DNA of 64,000 bases from Cladorrhinum sp. PSN259 (GCA_033725935.1 MU867089.1:372001-436000); one strand, 5' to 3'. Positions 43,941 through 58,300 are shown, counted from the first letter of the stretch. The notes: a model not told the origin generated them from the letters alone. Numbers and translations are program-made.

Positions 43941-46900
43941 AAGTACCCAGGCGGGCCAGCACTACGGGTTGTGAGATCTAGAGCCTATCAGCTCTGCTCG
44001 ATACAATCCACGACATGCCGCAGCGGACCAATTCGTCGCTGCAGAAGGGGAAGAAGGGAGATGGAGCAAGAAGAGTTTAGCAATCCAAGCGCCCTGTAGA
44101 CACCTTTGTCACTCGTAACGCACGCAGGGTCTGGGGCTTGGGGGTTTGGTCCTGCTCTCCCTTGCAGAAGAAATCTTCAGGACAAACCCCAGCAAACACA
44201 TGGGAGTCAGGAACCAGGGAGTTTGTGTTATTTGCCCCACGAAAACCGAACTGCCGGGTTCGGTGAGAGCTAGCGAGGGTTGCGAGGGCCCTTCCTGGGA
44301 AGATATGGATGAGATGGTTTCAGTAGTTCATTCAGTATGTTCATGATGACACACAACCTCGTCACAGTTTTTTGGGGGCATGTATATAGGGATACATATC
44401 TGGAACGATGACAAAAGAATGGTTAATTGGAAAAGTTTATTTCTACTAAAAATATACTCTTGGGTTCTAGAAGTTTGTTTGCTTGTCAAGCCGCGTCGTT
44501 TTGTATTGACTACAGGGAGAGGGAAGTTTTTTATGGAATCTTCAAAGCAGGAGTGCCCTTAGCCGCAGGAGAAGAAAATGTGGAAAAACGTGGTTTACTT
44601 CGGTGGCGTCTCCCTTGCTGCACTAGCTGTCGGAAGAATTGTCGTTGAAGAAATGCTCCGGGACAGTGCAGTAGTTCATGGTGGCTGAAGCAAGGGAGGG
44701 CGTCTGTAAAAGAAGGCCTCCATGCCTGTTTAATGGAAGCGAGGGAGGAGCGAACGAACTTTTGTAGAAGAAGGCTTCCCATCCATCCATGTTTAGGCTT
44801 GAGGGAAAGGAGGGGAAGGAAGTAAGTGAGTGGTGAGTGGGGGAAACTGGGAAAACTTTTCCTGAAAATAGGGGTAGACATGCAGATTAGAATATCGTCC
44901 CGCTCATGTATCGTACCTCCCAATACCACATAACTGGCTGGCCAAAAAAGTATGCCGTCGGGTACTATGTATATACACATGTAAGTGATGATACAATCAT
45001 TTTGGAGGAGGGATTCGTAATCCCATAATTACCGTCTCATTGTCTATTCTGCCTTTCACCCCCTAAGTCACAAATGAACTTTCCCTGGACAGGACTCTTG
45101 GTTTTGTCTATCATGAAAAGTATAACTGAGTTAAAAGGAATAAGTGAGTTATGGGTTACGCCTTTTTTTTTTTCCCCTGGTTTGACAGTATGAAATACTG
45201 AATTGTACCGGATTAGAATTCTTCAAAAATCTCGATATGATACTGAAAAAAAAAAAAAAAATGTTCAAGTTACGTAGATGGGGTATTCTGCTGTGTTTTC
45301 TTCTCTGAAAAAAAAGTGGCTAAGAAAGCACTAAAGGAATAAAGCAAAATTTTCCCATAGACCTGATTTTGGCAAGTAAAGTGTCTGGATGGATTATAGT
45401 CAAGTTGTCGATCTTAAATTCTCTTCCCAAGAAGAAAGTGTGATTAGATGTACATTATAGGAGAAGGAAGGAGCTAGTCAATATGTTCGGTTCACCTACC
45501 TACGTACCTGCCTGGTACTCTTCTCAATGGGAATAGAAGGTGTGGTGTAACGTATACTATATCATTGTCGGCTACTCATCGAAAGGTATAGACCGGTAGT
45601 ACATTGCGTCGATGATACTTGGAGAATACTGACATATATGGTCTAGACCACAGAGGTGCTGGCAGATGGAACATGGTATATACGAGGGGTTAAGGTGGTG
45701 TTCGTTGTGTTACAGATGATCTCTGCCGACATGGTTTGAGAGGGTGTCATGGTTTTTCTGAAGTTTGCCTACCGGACTTGAAGACGGACGGGGTTGATGG
45801 TTGCTTGCTTAGCTCCCTTGCTACGTAGTCAAATCCTCGTGCGAGTAACTATTTGCTTGTTGCAGGTGTTGTTGTATTGCCGTTTTAGAGATGGATAAGC
45901 GGAGGCGGAAGGGTTACAAACATGCCAGCGTCAGAAGAGGAAGAATGATGGTTCAGTCATCTGCTGAACTTCTAATGCTGGACATTGATTTCCGTACTCG
46001 AAGTAAGGGATACTCCCGAGTATTTGTTTGCTCTGTCATTGGGACGTAAAGGATGCCGAAACCTAGGACAGTACGTCATTGCAATAGAAAACTTAAGCAG
46101 TCCGTCGTGTCTTCATAGCCTACGAGGTATGTGAAGCCATCTCGAACCCAAACGCCACCAACTAACTCTAAACAAACTTCCACACATACACACGCAGACC
46201 TTCATCAAACATCACCATTTTACTATTCTACTCCCATTCCTCCTCATTCCACCCGATATCCGCCAAATTTCAGCTCTCCCACACCCACCTTTTCTCAAAA
46301 CCTCACTAGGCATCAAACTCATTCTTCCCCGGTATCCACACTATCCCTTTTTCTGCTTTCTCCTCACCCCCCTTACCACCTCCACAACAATAACAACCCT
46401 ACAGACCATGCAACCACGCCATCTCCTTGCATTCAGGTACGCCTCAACTACGCCATACGCACATACCAACAAAAGTGCAGAAAGAAAAAAATGAGAAACC
46501 GCCCCAAAGTTCAAACCAAACCAAACCTGGATATTCCACAGACCTTGGTTACTACCCTATCCACTCACCCGCACTTGCGGAGTCCGTACTACAAGAGATT
46601 CTTTGCATGACGCTAAATCCCCTCCACTACCGACTTTGGGTATCCATACATACCTGCATAACCGTATCTATTCTACCTTGCAGTGTTAGTGTTAGTGTAA
46701 GAAAGAAAGCAGAGAAAAAAACAAGGAAAACGAGCATATTCAATGCTGTCTGTGACTATGAACACTATTCCTTCCTCAAACAACCCCAACAAGGGCAAGC
46801 GCGGGGGGCGCCAAATTCCCCAAGATAGGTAATCCCGAAGCTCAAGAATATGATGGGTTTCATCCAAGCCCTGCAACAAACCCCCATATTTCCATCTTCC

Positions 46901-48137
46901 CCCTTGTACTTGCCGTCGTGTGTTAAGCGTATGTTGGGGGTTTTGCTACACATGACGTCCAGACGGCGCGGATGAGGGCCTAAACCCCTGAGAAAGAGAA
47001 ATGCAAGTCAGACGCTGGCAGACGGCCACTGCTACTATACCCGCAGCGGAACCAGCTTAAAAAAAGAAACATATGCGCAGTGTAGTGTAGAAAAAGATCA
47101 GACGAAAAAGCAAGGTTCATATGTGGGATGGGGTGGTTTCGCATTACCTGCATTGTTTACACAGCCCATTTGCTTTCTTCTTTGCTTGGACGTTGGACGT
47201 CAAAGCCCACGAGGGTTTGACGGGAATTTAAGGCCGCTTAGTAAATAGAGTCAACGACTCACCTGATAATGCATAAACATCGCCGTTGTGATAAGTTGAT
47301 CACCACTCCAGTCCGCGCGGCGAAAAAGCAACGGGTGATCTACATAAAAAGGGTCCCCCCTTTTCTTGCAGTTTTACCCACCTATACCCGTCTTGCAGTC
47401 TGCTGTATGGTCCTCAGTTCTTCCTGGTGTGTGGGTGAATGACAGGAACCAACGCCACCACCTGCCGAAGTTCTCGACCAAAGTCCCTGTTAGAAAGGTT
47501 GACCCTCTCACGAAGCTTCTCTTGCCGCCGAGCCCCCCTTTGCTTGGCATTACACCCGCGAGTGGTTCACCTTGCTCTTGATAACCACCCACAAGCCGTA
47601 GTTATCGGTCCTTATCTAGTTTGTATTAAGATCACGAGAGAGGTTCCTCATGCGAAGACAAATGTTTTCGAGATCTCCGGTTGGTGTAATGTCATGGATA
47701 TAGAGCCCAGTAGAGTCGACGAAACGCGTGTGCCGCACGCATTTGCAAAAAAACCGCAGTCGGTTCTTGATATTTCCACTGCAAAGAACTCCGTAACCAA
47801 CAAACAAGGACTTTACCACAGTGCTGCGTTTGTAGCGTAGGCAGTTACTGTAAATAAGACCCAAGCACCTATCGTTGGCTTGGAGAAACCCCAGGTAGGC
47901 ATGGAAGCCTCTATCAAGTGCTTATGCTTCCTTGGCTTCTCCTGGGAAGATCACCACGAATGACTGACAGCAAGGCAACAACCCTGGGAAGTCATGGGTG
48001 TAAAAGGAGGCTTCTCGGAATGCTTGCTGGTGGTAGGGTTCCAATGTAAGCATGCTCTCGGAAAAAAAAGGTAGCATGTGGGTAGATGTAAGTTAACCCA
48101 GCACGGACGCAAATCCTTCTTCTGTCTACCATCATCC

Positions 48138-48154
48138 ATGATGATGATGATGAT
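48138..48154. repeat. (GAT)n microsatellite
   Basis: Five to six GAT units in gene-poor DNA. Confidence 0.8.
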
Positions 48155-48473
48155 GCTGTGCTGCGTGATGGAGAACGGACAAAAACCCCCTGTAGAAATG
48201 CAACCACATGCTGCTCCCCGTCTGGCGTTGCTTTGGCCAAAAGGGCTCCCAGAACGGTAAAAGCAAGAGGCAAGGGGTTACCCAAAGCGGGAATACACAG
48301 GAAACGGTATTTTGCCAGATTCAAGAATGTGCTCACTGGGCTGTTGGTGGGGGTTCAGTGCCAGATGAAATACACAGCGTAGGAGAGTGTGTTGCATTGT
48401 TTGATCTCTGGTTCTTGTTTGGCCCGAACATGCCGCAATCCGCGACACCTCTGGCTCTGTTCCTGTGCCCCGG

Positions 48474-48491
48474 CCCCCCCCCCCCCCCCCC
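48474..48491. repeat. Poly-C tract
   Basis: Eighteen consecutive C residues on the plus strand. This could form G-quadruplex-prone DNA on the other strand, or be a place where read length is unreliable. Confidence 0.9.
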
Positions 48492-51400
48492 AATGACCCC
48501 CTCCGTGTTAGTGTAGTGACCGCTGACCACCGTCAAACACAACCCCTCAACCAGATCAGATGAAGTGACCGTGTCCCTGTCCAACTCCACCTGTGGACCT
48601 TCACGATCTTTGCCCAAGTTGTGGATCACGGCACCTTGCGGGTCGTTGAACCGCCGCGCATGTCCTTGCTGTTGATCGCCAAGCTGTCGCATGGTTGATG
48701 TCCGTTCACGACAACGTCCACTGGCTGGATGTCTCGTCGTCGTCCGGCATGGTTTCGCAATCCTCCGAAGAGGCTTTCGTTGGGGAGAGAGAGAGAGAGG
48801 GCGATCATCGGAAGCTCAATCTCAACACCTTCGGAAGTCGGCGTCCATGATTGATGCGCGCGTGGACGACAACCAGCTCTTGGACATCATCATGTGGACT
48901 TCCACACAGATCAGGGCCCTGGATGACTGAATTTGGCAAGGCCATCCAGGGAGAATGCACACATCGTCCAGCCGAATTCAATGATGGCTTTGGTGAGGGC
49001 TCTTCCCTCCTGCGCCGCTGTGGTTGAGACGGCAGGCATGTAGCTTCTGGTGCACATGATTCGCCAAAAGGGCTCAGCAGGGTTTGCAGGCTAGCCAGAT
49101 GCAGGAACGTCGCTCTGAGGATGCAGCCATCCCCTTGGCGGGTTCTTTTCGTCGAGGGTTGACGAGATCTCGACCAGTGGGAATCCGGCCGGGCTTCGCG
49201 CTTTGACCTTTGAAAAATGGGGTTGATTTTCTGCCCAATAGCGGCGAAGATCAATTCGTACTGGACCCGGAAATTATACCCAATGAACATGCCGACTTGG
49301 CTTTCTTCATCGCCGTTGGACGACCCAGAATCAAATTCTGTGAAAAAACCAGATGTTCACCCTGAGGACCACTGCTACCCAAATCGCTTGGAAGATGGAT
49401 AGGACTGCGACTCCAGGACGGTTCATGACTCAACCCGTTTTGGGACTTTTGTGCATGTCGCAGTTTTTTCCATGTTTGTTCATTTTCGTTGCGCGGCACG
49501 CAGCGCAGAGTAGATCCCGAGGCTTGGTTTGTTATCGAATGTCTTGAGTTGCATCGTCTTACAGGATAGGCGACCGGTGGGTCGGAGGATCCTGCCCGGT
49601 CTCCCTATCGCGGGCGTGGTGGGCGTGGTGGGTGTTGACGTCGTGTAATCTTTGTAACCGATATCCAGATCATCGCTTTTGGAGCCTGACAAGCCGCCGC
49701 GAGGAAGGGAAAAGAAAAGAAAGAAAATGTCTGTGGGCAATGGATCCCGTCTCGGGCGCTTCAGCGGCATGTCTCGCGGTGGTTGCGTTTTGCGGGCCGA
49801 CCTGACACTACTTTAGAACAATGCAGCGGTCTCTTGACACTTCGGTCCATCGCATTAGGTCGTCCTACAGAGCACACGAACAAGATGGAAAACGGCGCCT
49901 TGGTCGGGGTTGACGGGTGACAGACAACCTGGAAGCAAGACAGCCCAGGCCTGGAGACTGCGGGCCCGTTAAGCGACCGCATCTTGTGCGCAGGCATCGA
50001 GACCCCTGCAATGTGAATGAGATGGAGAGTGTTGGATTTGCTAGCACGGCAAAGCAAACGTGCCAAACGTCCGTCAATGGCTGCTGCACGCCCTGCACGG
50101 TAACCACGGCTGTTGATTCGCGCGATGCACCAGTGCCGCGTGCAGACTATTGCGGACTTGGAGGTCTATCATTTGGAGAAGGAGAAGAAAAGTAAAATGA
50201 TCTCCTGTTCGGTTGGCCACGGGAATCGCAATGGCTGCAAATGGAGCCAAATAGAGCCCAAATAGACGGAATTGAACTGAATTTGGCAATCTGGAACCCA
50301 TAGACTCCTCTTCGTGCGGCGTTGAGTCGGTGTTCCCATGCCACCCTGCGGCCTGTGTGCCCCTTCCCATTTCCAGTGCACGGGTTATGATTGAAAGGGA
50401 ACTGCCTTCGGGATCGGGTGAGTGCAGCAAGTGGCAGCTGCCGGTGTGGAAGCTCTCAGCTGCGGCTTTCGTGGCTTCCACCTGGAAATCCATCCTCGAC
50501 GATCTTTTCTTCTCAGAGACACAAGAGGAAAAAAACAATGGCACTAATGGGGAAGAAAATTGATTTCTGGCTGACAGCCACCCGCGTGGTCCCGAAAGAA
50601 TTGTGCTTTTTTATTTCTCTCACTCTAATTTTTTCCTCTTCCTTGGATGGCCCTGGCCATGTACATAGGTTGTCTGCCCCCCGGCCCCCGGTCGATACAT
50701 CATGGCAACGATACCGGGATACTTTGACCGGTACGTAGTGTAGGTACCTGACCACGCCCAGACATGGGGATGGGCAATTCCCTCCCCCAAATGACGACGC
50801 TAACAGCGGCCGTGATCCTCCTCCACCTCCCTCTCTCCCACCTCTCCCATCTCTTGCTCTACCTGACTCGACTCACGTCAACTGGAGACTCGATCTGTTT
50901 CCCTGATAGGTGCCCTTCCCAATGGACTGCGGGGTGATCATTTCACAAGTGCTCGCCAAAAAGGTGCCGAGGACGAAGTCGATACCTGGTCGAGCATTGG
51001 ATCGGATTCTTCCCTCCCTCTCAAATCTCTCTTGCGAGAGAGCTAGCTCTCCGTCTTGACCAAGAAGACCTCCCCTCATCCACACCCCCAGCTCGCTCTC
51101 CCATTCTCCCCAACATCGCTTGGTTCCCACCTCGTCCCCCAATCCGGACCAAGCACCCCCTGGACCCCTGCCGGGATATAGAGGACAGGTTCCTTCGCGT
51201 ACATAGTACAAGTACCATATGCCGCCCGAGCGTGGTCTCTCCGCCTGCCCTGTCTTTGCGTGTCCAAGTTATCTTTGCCCCAGTCCCCCAGTCCCACAGC
51301 TTGGACTGCATTGCGGCGTCTGCTCTGCAGCCCAGTGTTGTCTTGTTACTGGTAGATCTCTGTTGTTTGCTGCTGCACCTCCTCGGATGCTGCTGCAAGT

Positions 51401-52095
51401 CCCGGGAGACCACTTACACACCAAACTCTCTCCGCTCTCTGCGATCCGCATGTCTTCAACATCGACTCGTTCTTCCTTCTGCACGCTTTGGGGACCCTCG
51501 GCGGACCGGTAACCGGCAGGGAAACCCCCAGAGCCGACAAGGGAGGGCACAGCACCCAGATACTGTTACTCAACCGATACAAGACGCCAGGCTTGTCCGA
51601 CAATCTCGGTCTTTTGGATATTTGCTGCCTCGTCGTCAAGAGCGGCTACGGGGTCTAAACCCAGACTCACACAGTCCTCTTCCATCTAGTCTCCCCGATT
51701 CTGCATATTCGACCCGCGCTACGCTCTGCTCTGCTTGAGCAAAAGACCTGCCGACCGGCCACCCCCCCCCCTCCCCCCAACGCTTCTGCAGCAAGCTACA
51801 TACGGTACAACACCATATCCCGGGACTCGACTTGCAACCTCCCCAAGGGCCAGACCGCTGCATGCTCGATCCAGGAACCAATTGTTGTCTTCCTCCCCCT
51901 CGTATCATGCATGACCGTCTCCTGAGTGTGTCCGTCCTTGCGTCTTGCACACTACACTGCACCACACCCCTCATCTCCTGACCAGGTTCTCCCCACACTT
52001 GCCAGTTACCTTTCAGTCCTTTGCATCCAGCTGCTGCTGTTCACGCCGCCGCCGTCTCGGGTTTCATCTGAGCCAGACGAAGCCTTCCAGTCAAA

Positions 52096-53859
52096 ATGCA
52101 TAACCAGATCATCGCCTCAACGGGCATGGACCACGAAAGTCATCTTGCCCACGACAACAATATATATGGAAACGACAGCTGGGGAGTCGACATGAACTCC
52201 TATCACCATCATCCAACCACCATGCCTGAGTACGGCAGCAACTATGGATACATCCCACCCATTACACACGGGCTGCCCTCTGAGGCTCTGAGCAGAATGG
52301 GACCACCACCTCATCCACAACAGATACACCAACCCCAGGCCAGCCATACGCAACTGCCAATGCTCATGATGCCTCATCAGACGACCACAACCTGGCCGAG
52401 CCAGTTGGTGCCAAACGGACCAACTTCCTACAGCCCTCACCATGCTCATCCTGCTCCGCCAGTTCCTATTCCCTCTGCGCCGCACAAGACAAAACTTCCA
52501 GCCCTCCAGACTTCACAACCAAGGAAAACACTGACTGATGAGGACCGTCGGAAAATGTGCCAGTATGCCGAGGACAATCCCAATGCCAAACAGACTGACA
52601 TCGGCGCCAAGTTTGGTGTTGAGAGGAGGTAGGCAACCCATGAAGCAAGCCAGATGGTTCACGCTAACAGTGTCTTCAGTACTGTCTCCAAAGTCTTGAG
52701 GCAAAAGGACAAGTATCTGAATCAGGATGACCGCAGCAACTCGCCAATCAAAAGGGGTAAAGGAAAGGGAGTTGACATTGAGAAAGCACTAACAAGTTGG
52801 GTCCGCAATAACCGACAGAAGGGCATCCCAGTGACGAGCGAGGACGTGAAGGAGAGGGCAAGAAAATTCTCGTCAGTTACGGTAGGGGGCTCTGGAGACT
52901 CTTTTCTCAGAGGCAACAGTAGCTCAGCTTGGCTTGAGAAGTTCATGCAGAAGAACGGAATCCCGGGGAGGCTGATGCGTCGTGCTTCGGAGACGAACAT
53001 CAACGATAGTCTTCGCCGTGGATCGCCCTCGCTGAGTGTGTCGCAGCCATCTAGCGCCATATCGCCTGCCTCGCCATCAGGCCATCTCTCCCCATCACCC
53101 CTGTCGGCAAACAAGAGTGACGAGGAGAAGGAGAATGCCGGTTCCTATATGGATTTCAACTCGGATGGTGCCTACAAACACACAAACTCGCAAAGTACGA
53201 CCTCCTTGCCCAGCTCTTACACCGACACGCCGACAACATCCTACCCTGGAAGCGCTCTCAGCCCGACAGCCTCGTTCAACTTTTCTCCCAACTCCAACCT
53301 CGGCAGCTTCCCACCCATTGACAACCAGGGGTCCGGATTCCAGCGCCCAAGAAGCCAGACGTTTCCTACATTGGATTTGGAATATATCAACCAATCTCAG
53401 AACAGCGAGCCAATGACACCAAAATACCACGTCTCGTCCACAGCACCGTCCTCCGCCCTCGAGCCCCCTAGCAGTGAGATGGGGGGTCCGCATTATGGTC
53501 TCGAGCATGTAATTTCTCCTCAGCTTCGACGCACCAGCAGCAACGGCAGCATTGCTGGAAGGTCGACGACTCCGCTTACTGCCAGTGCTGTAGGCTCTTC
53601 GCCGAGTTCGCCGACCCAGGAGGATGCCCGCAAAGCTGCTGACACTCTGCTGTCATTCATCCAGACCAACAATTTTGGAGATCACCATGAAATCCTGACG
53701 ATTCTGAAGCTTACCGAGAAGCTGCGGTTGCACCAGGCACAGCTCGCCAAGTCAGCATCACACGGCATGGGAGGTTTATCGCGCATTCCTGAAGGGGACA
53801 GTGAAATGCCGAATGCACCAGCTGCCGAAATAAAACTTGAGCCGAACACAAGAGCATGA
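52096..53859 (+). CDS. CENP-B/Psq-type helix-turn-helix DNA-binding protein
   Basis: Two exons (52096-52628 and 52680-53859) give 570 residues. The N-terminal ~140 residues are His/Pro/Gln-rich. A Psq-like helix-turn-helix follows (about 145-195: RKTLTDEDRRKMCQYAEDNPNAKQTDIGAKFGVERRSTVSKVL), which the intron splits. Then comes a second, CENP-B-type DNA-binding HTH (about 205-280: DIEKALTSWVRNNRQKGIPVTSEDVKERARKF...SSAWLEKFMQKNGI). The remainder is Ser/Pro/Thr-rich with a short C-terminal helix. There is no transposase DDE domain, so this is a domesticated pogo/Tc5-type DNA-binding protein, probably a transcription factor or chromatin protein. Targets are unknown. The upstream leader is long and pyrimidine-rich. 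The intron is 51 nt with branch GCTAAC. Confidence 0.88.
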
Positions 53860-55349
53860 TCTGATCCGTCAAAATGCGGCATTGGAGGCAAGGTTTAACG
53901 GGCTTGACAGAAACGACTATAGGAGAGGATGCTATTCACGGCCTTATACTGATTTACACGACGACGAGCGATCACTTATTGGAGTTTAGCGAATTCCCTC
54001 TCTACAACAAGACGGAAGATGTCTATATTTTGGACCCAGCAACACACGCACACCACATATCTCAAAACTATTTCCTTTCGTGACACATAACAATAACAAA
54101 CGAGAACTTTGGAAGGTTCTTATCTATATACCCACTCTGAAACAATTTGGCGTTTGTTCGAAACTTCTTATATCGCTCCCGCCACCGGAAGAATATACGC
54201 TCGCGCGAAAAAAACACACAGTACGCACACACACATACGAAGAGAGAAGACCACGAGGCAATTGCTCACGCGTCTTTTTCTGTTTCTTAAATCTGGTCAA
54301 TTTTTTCTTCTTACCAATCACTTTCAATCAACCAAAGGGCGAGGGGGAATGAACGGAGAGGGAATTGAAAGGGTCGCCACTTTTCTTTTCTGTCGGTTTT
54401 TCTATACTCTGGTTTTTTCTTCTTGTTGTCTCTGATAACCCTGTACAATATTTTTCTCTCTGCATATTTTCATACTCTCACTATCTAGCATTCTTTTCAG
54501 GCAATATTGGGTGGAGGATTACAGGCAACAGACAGTATCGGTATCAAACAACGGACGGGGGCAGTGATGGATTGATGGTTGTCCGTATGTTTTTCTTTGG
54601 AAGGACAGTGAAATGGGATTTTTTTTTTTGGATGGAACATTCTTGGCAGCTTCTTTCACTTTCAGATATTGTTTTCTTCTTGGGTAGGAATATTGGACAA
54701 TGTCTGTGTGTGCAAGTTTCTTGGATCCCTCTTTTCATCTCAGGATGTGGTATTTGAGTGGAGGAAAGGAGGAGTGTTGCATCGGGAAAGAGAGTAGCGC
54801 ATGGGTGAGTAGGAGATAAAACTGGGTGAGGATGGAATTGAAGGCGGACATGGAGTGATCTAAACATACCTTATGAGCATCTGGAATCTGATGATGGCCG
54901 ATCTCAGAATTTGAACCACTCTGGAAGACGAGTGGTGTAGGTTCATTCGATCAGGCAATCTTCTTCCTCCTGCACGGTACTCGTCATCACTCCGAGACCC
55001 CTTTCATCCAGTCCCAATTCCAATTTTTATTTTTTATTTTTCAACTCCTTACCATTTTCTGCTATTTTAGTTCGATTAAACCTTTCTTTCCAATCAGAAA
55101 AGAACAAAACTGATTAATACCAAAAAGCCATTTTTTATCTCCGTCTCTTGTTTTGTCAAGCTTTGCCAAAAAAAGGTGAAATATAAGATCTCACTACCTG
55201 GGCAACATCTCACAACCACGGAAAACACCACACCATCCAACCACTCATTTACCGCCATCACACGAATAGGTACACATCCAATCGACAAAAAGAGATAAAT
55301 AAAAAATAAAAATAAAAATACTCATCTGAATAATAATCCCTTCACTTCT
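53860..55349. other. Gap between convergent genes
   Basis: 3' flanks of the CENP-B-like gene (+) and the PXA-domain gene (-). AT-rich in the right half. No gene is visible. Confidence 0.6.
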
Positions 55350-58300
55350 CTAATCTATAGAAACAGGAACCCTTTCCGCCCAAAGTTCCAAAGCCCCCCT
55401 CTCACTCAATTCAGGTAACAACCTGACGAGCACCAACTCCAATATCCCATAGACTAAATGCTTATTGCAATATCCGTCCGCAAAAACCTCCAAGATTCCG
55501 GTTGAAACCTCTTCCAGTATCATCTTTCTCTCATGTTCCTGATCTTCATCAATCTCAACATGGTTAAGCGGTGAAGGTGGTGAGCCGCTTCGACTTGTGT
55601 CGTTGCGGCTGCCGCCCCCGCCACTGCTAGCGTTGTTACTAGTGTTAGTGGTCCTATTCAACAAAAAAGACTTTGACCGGCGATGACCGTGATGCTGATC
55701 AGCAGTGCCAACAGCCCCCTCCTCGACGGTCCGCCCCGCACGGGACGAGGGCGAAGAGGAGGAGGACGACGTCGTTTGCATAGCCTTGCCATCACCACCA
55801 ACACCACTAACAGCAGCAGTAGCAGGGTTGTTAGTTTTAGCTGCCTTGACCTTGTTTTTGCCCTTGCCATCCACATCACCGGCTGCCAGTGGCTTTTCAC
55901 CATCTCCTCCTTTTCTTAATATCCTCCCCGTAAAATAAACCCTCCCAACCCACGTGCTAGGCACAACCTCCCATAAAGCCAAAGCACACCTCCCCCTCAA
56001 AGCCGTCAACTCCGCTTCGCTCCCCGGTGGCACCAGCGTCGGCTTTCCAGGCGCATTATTCGGGAAAAGAGCCCCCCGCACGTTGCGTAAAAGTGGGGGC
56101 AACTTATTGGCATTCACAAGGTACTTGTATATACCATGCGATAGCAGCCTGTTTTGTTTATGCATCCGTTTCTGTTAGAAATCAAACCTTTTGACAAGAA
56201 GATAAAATGGGGGTCACTGCAACGGTCCTGATGTAAAGAGAAAGGGGGGGAAAGAATCAATCGAGACACCAGAAAAGCAACACGGAATGTTTCATTTTTC
56301 ATGCAGCCATTGCGTGGGGGAACAATAGAAAAGTGTGTGTGTCTGTGTGTTTTCCTCCCTTGCTCCTCAAGCATGCGTAATGGAGGGTGTGTGTGAGAAA
56401 CAGGGTGACATTCAACCCGGTTATTGCGGCCGTTCTGCGGCGAGGTAACGCCAGTCTCGAAGAGTGTTCGGATAAAGGTCCAAGAACCGGGACTTTGCGG
56501 AAACGGTGACACCCAAATCTCTCCTTTTCATCAAGCCTCCCTCCCGACAAGAGTGAAATTTCTCAGCGTGGAACGCGGCATTGCTCTGAGAGCTAAACTC
56601 TTAACTGCCACTTGCAGAAAGTTTGAATGTCCGTGAGCAAGAAGACCCACGGCTGAGGCGGGCTGCTAGTGCGGTCCCTCGACAGATTGAAGGACCAGGG
56701 CCAGAGCTTTGCTGCTTGAGATGCGGGGGGAACAAGGGCAGGAACAGGGGGGAAGATGGGGTAGGAGTTTTAGTGGGGAGAGGAGGACTGCTGACAGGGG
56801 TAGGATGAAGAGAAGCATGGACCATTCGACCATCGGACTTGGGTCGGAGGGGATGGGGGAGGGAGGCACTTGCTCTTGATGAGTCCATTGCTTGTTCTTC
56901 TCTCTTCTCACGTCATGTCGTCAATGCAGATTGCATCCCCAGTCTCGGCGATGAGGATGGGAGAGGGCACGTTCCGAGTAACCCGAGGGCACGCGCCCAA
57001 GCATCATCACGATGTCCCTCGTCAGGCCTTGACCTCGCCGTCTCTATCTGGCCCTAGGGGGACGTTCGCTTCGAGAAATGACATGACCTGTCATTCTCAA
57101 CGCAATAGGAACCAATCCAAGAATGGACAAGCCTCATCGTGAAGATCTTTTCCTTTCCGCCTGACAATTGCTGAGCAAACAATGGACGGAGGCGGCACGC
57201 TGTGGGGCGGTACGGAGCGCACTTGTCGATAAGTAAAAATGATTTCTCGGCGTGAAAAAATGAGGTGAGCTCAAGATGAGGTGTGGTGATGTGGGATCCC
57301 TGTAAGTCGCTCCAGCTCGGCGCGTAAACAAGACTTGTCGATGGACAGTCTCCCAAGCCTGGTGAAGCCCTCTCGTGCAATCCGACGCAGCCAAGGCGGT
57401 ACGGCGCCGCGATTGGACCAGAGGTTCTGGGGTGCCATATGCAGGCCTCAAAAAGAAGGGCGACATCTGCAGGTCGCCGATTCGGCCGCAGGACATGTGG
57501 GAGGTGTGTGTGTGTCGCACTGCAGCCCAGCTTTTTACCCCGAAGCCTTGCTCCAGCTGGGTATTGGCGGGATACTGCGCACACTTGCATCCGACTGACA
57601 CCTTGACTTGTACTCGCGCAGACGCAAAATCACGAAATGGTCTCTTGATTCGCAATATGACCCCTCACGGTATCAGGTCCAGTGACTTGCGAATCATGCA
57701 GTGTGACGAGCTAACATGATGCAGCTGGGGGGTACAACAAGAAGGAAAGGAAAGTGAAATGGGCCACCCACCTGTCAAGCCTGCCATCAACGGCTGCGAT
57801 TTGTCCAGGGCCCGTCACAGATAGCCATTGAAGCATCGATATTGCCCCGCAAAGCCAGGGCATCCGTGTGTCCATCTCGATCAGATTCGATATTGCCGTC
57901 CAGCATCGGAAAGCCAATACGGGAGTCATGCTTGGCTCTGAATTTGGTTCCAGTTCAATCTCCTGATGGTGAGTCGCACTCTCATTCTTGCGCGGGACCG
58001 TGCTTCCGCAAGAAGTCCTGGGTGGTAGAGAGCGGGAAGTCATTAGAACCGAAAAGGCCAATCTGATAAACGAGGTCGCCAGAAAGCCCCAGTGAATCAT
58101 CTTCCAGAACAGAGCTTGTATCGAAAAGGAGAAGCTGCGGGCACCCGTGGCATCCTTGCTCGGACGTCCCGAGGCATGCTCGTTATCTTCTTCTGGTTTG
58201 CGCTGTCCGAAAATCCTCGAAATGATGATGAATAGCTCATATATCAGCCATGGCTCCGATAGTCTGTTGGCTACCGAGTTCCCAATTATTAGCTCCGAGA

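Larger units (their letters stand above)
43941..52095. other. Gene-poor region (8.2 kb) with simple repeats
   Basis: The longest gap in the window. It contains a poly-A run (about 45246-45261), (GAT)n near 48138-48154, a poly-C run (48474-48491) and many short unconvincing frames. From about 50.8 kb onward the plus strand is CT-rich, as in a long promoter or leader for the CENP-B-like gene at 52096. Minus-strand frames at 48.3-49.3 kb (for example 48805-49290) look faintly protein-like but have no recognisable intact domain. I see no tRNA or complete transposon. Confidence 0.55.

Noticed and set aside
46131..46828. 159- and 133-codon frames rich in Thr, Pro, His and Ser
   Set aside because: The composition is that of a CT/CA-rich leader or spacer read in frame. 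No start context, domain or splice signal was convincing.
48333..49290. Minus-strand frames (for example DIQPVDVVVNGHQ) faintly recalling a degenerate HET-domain gene
   Set aside because: The resemblance covers only a dozen residues, shifts frame and lacks the conserved core blocks. A profile search for HET (PF06985) in all frames would settle it.
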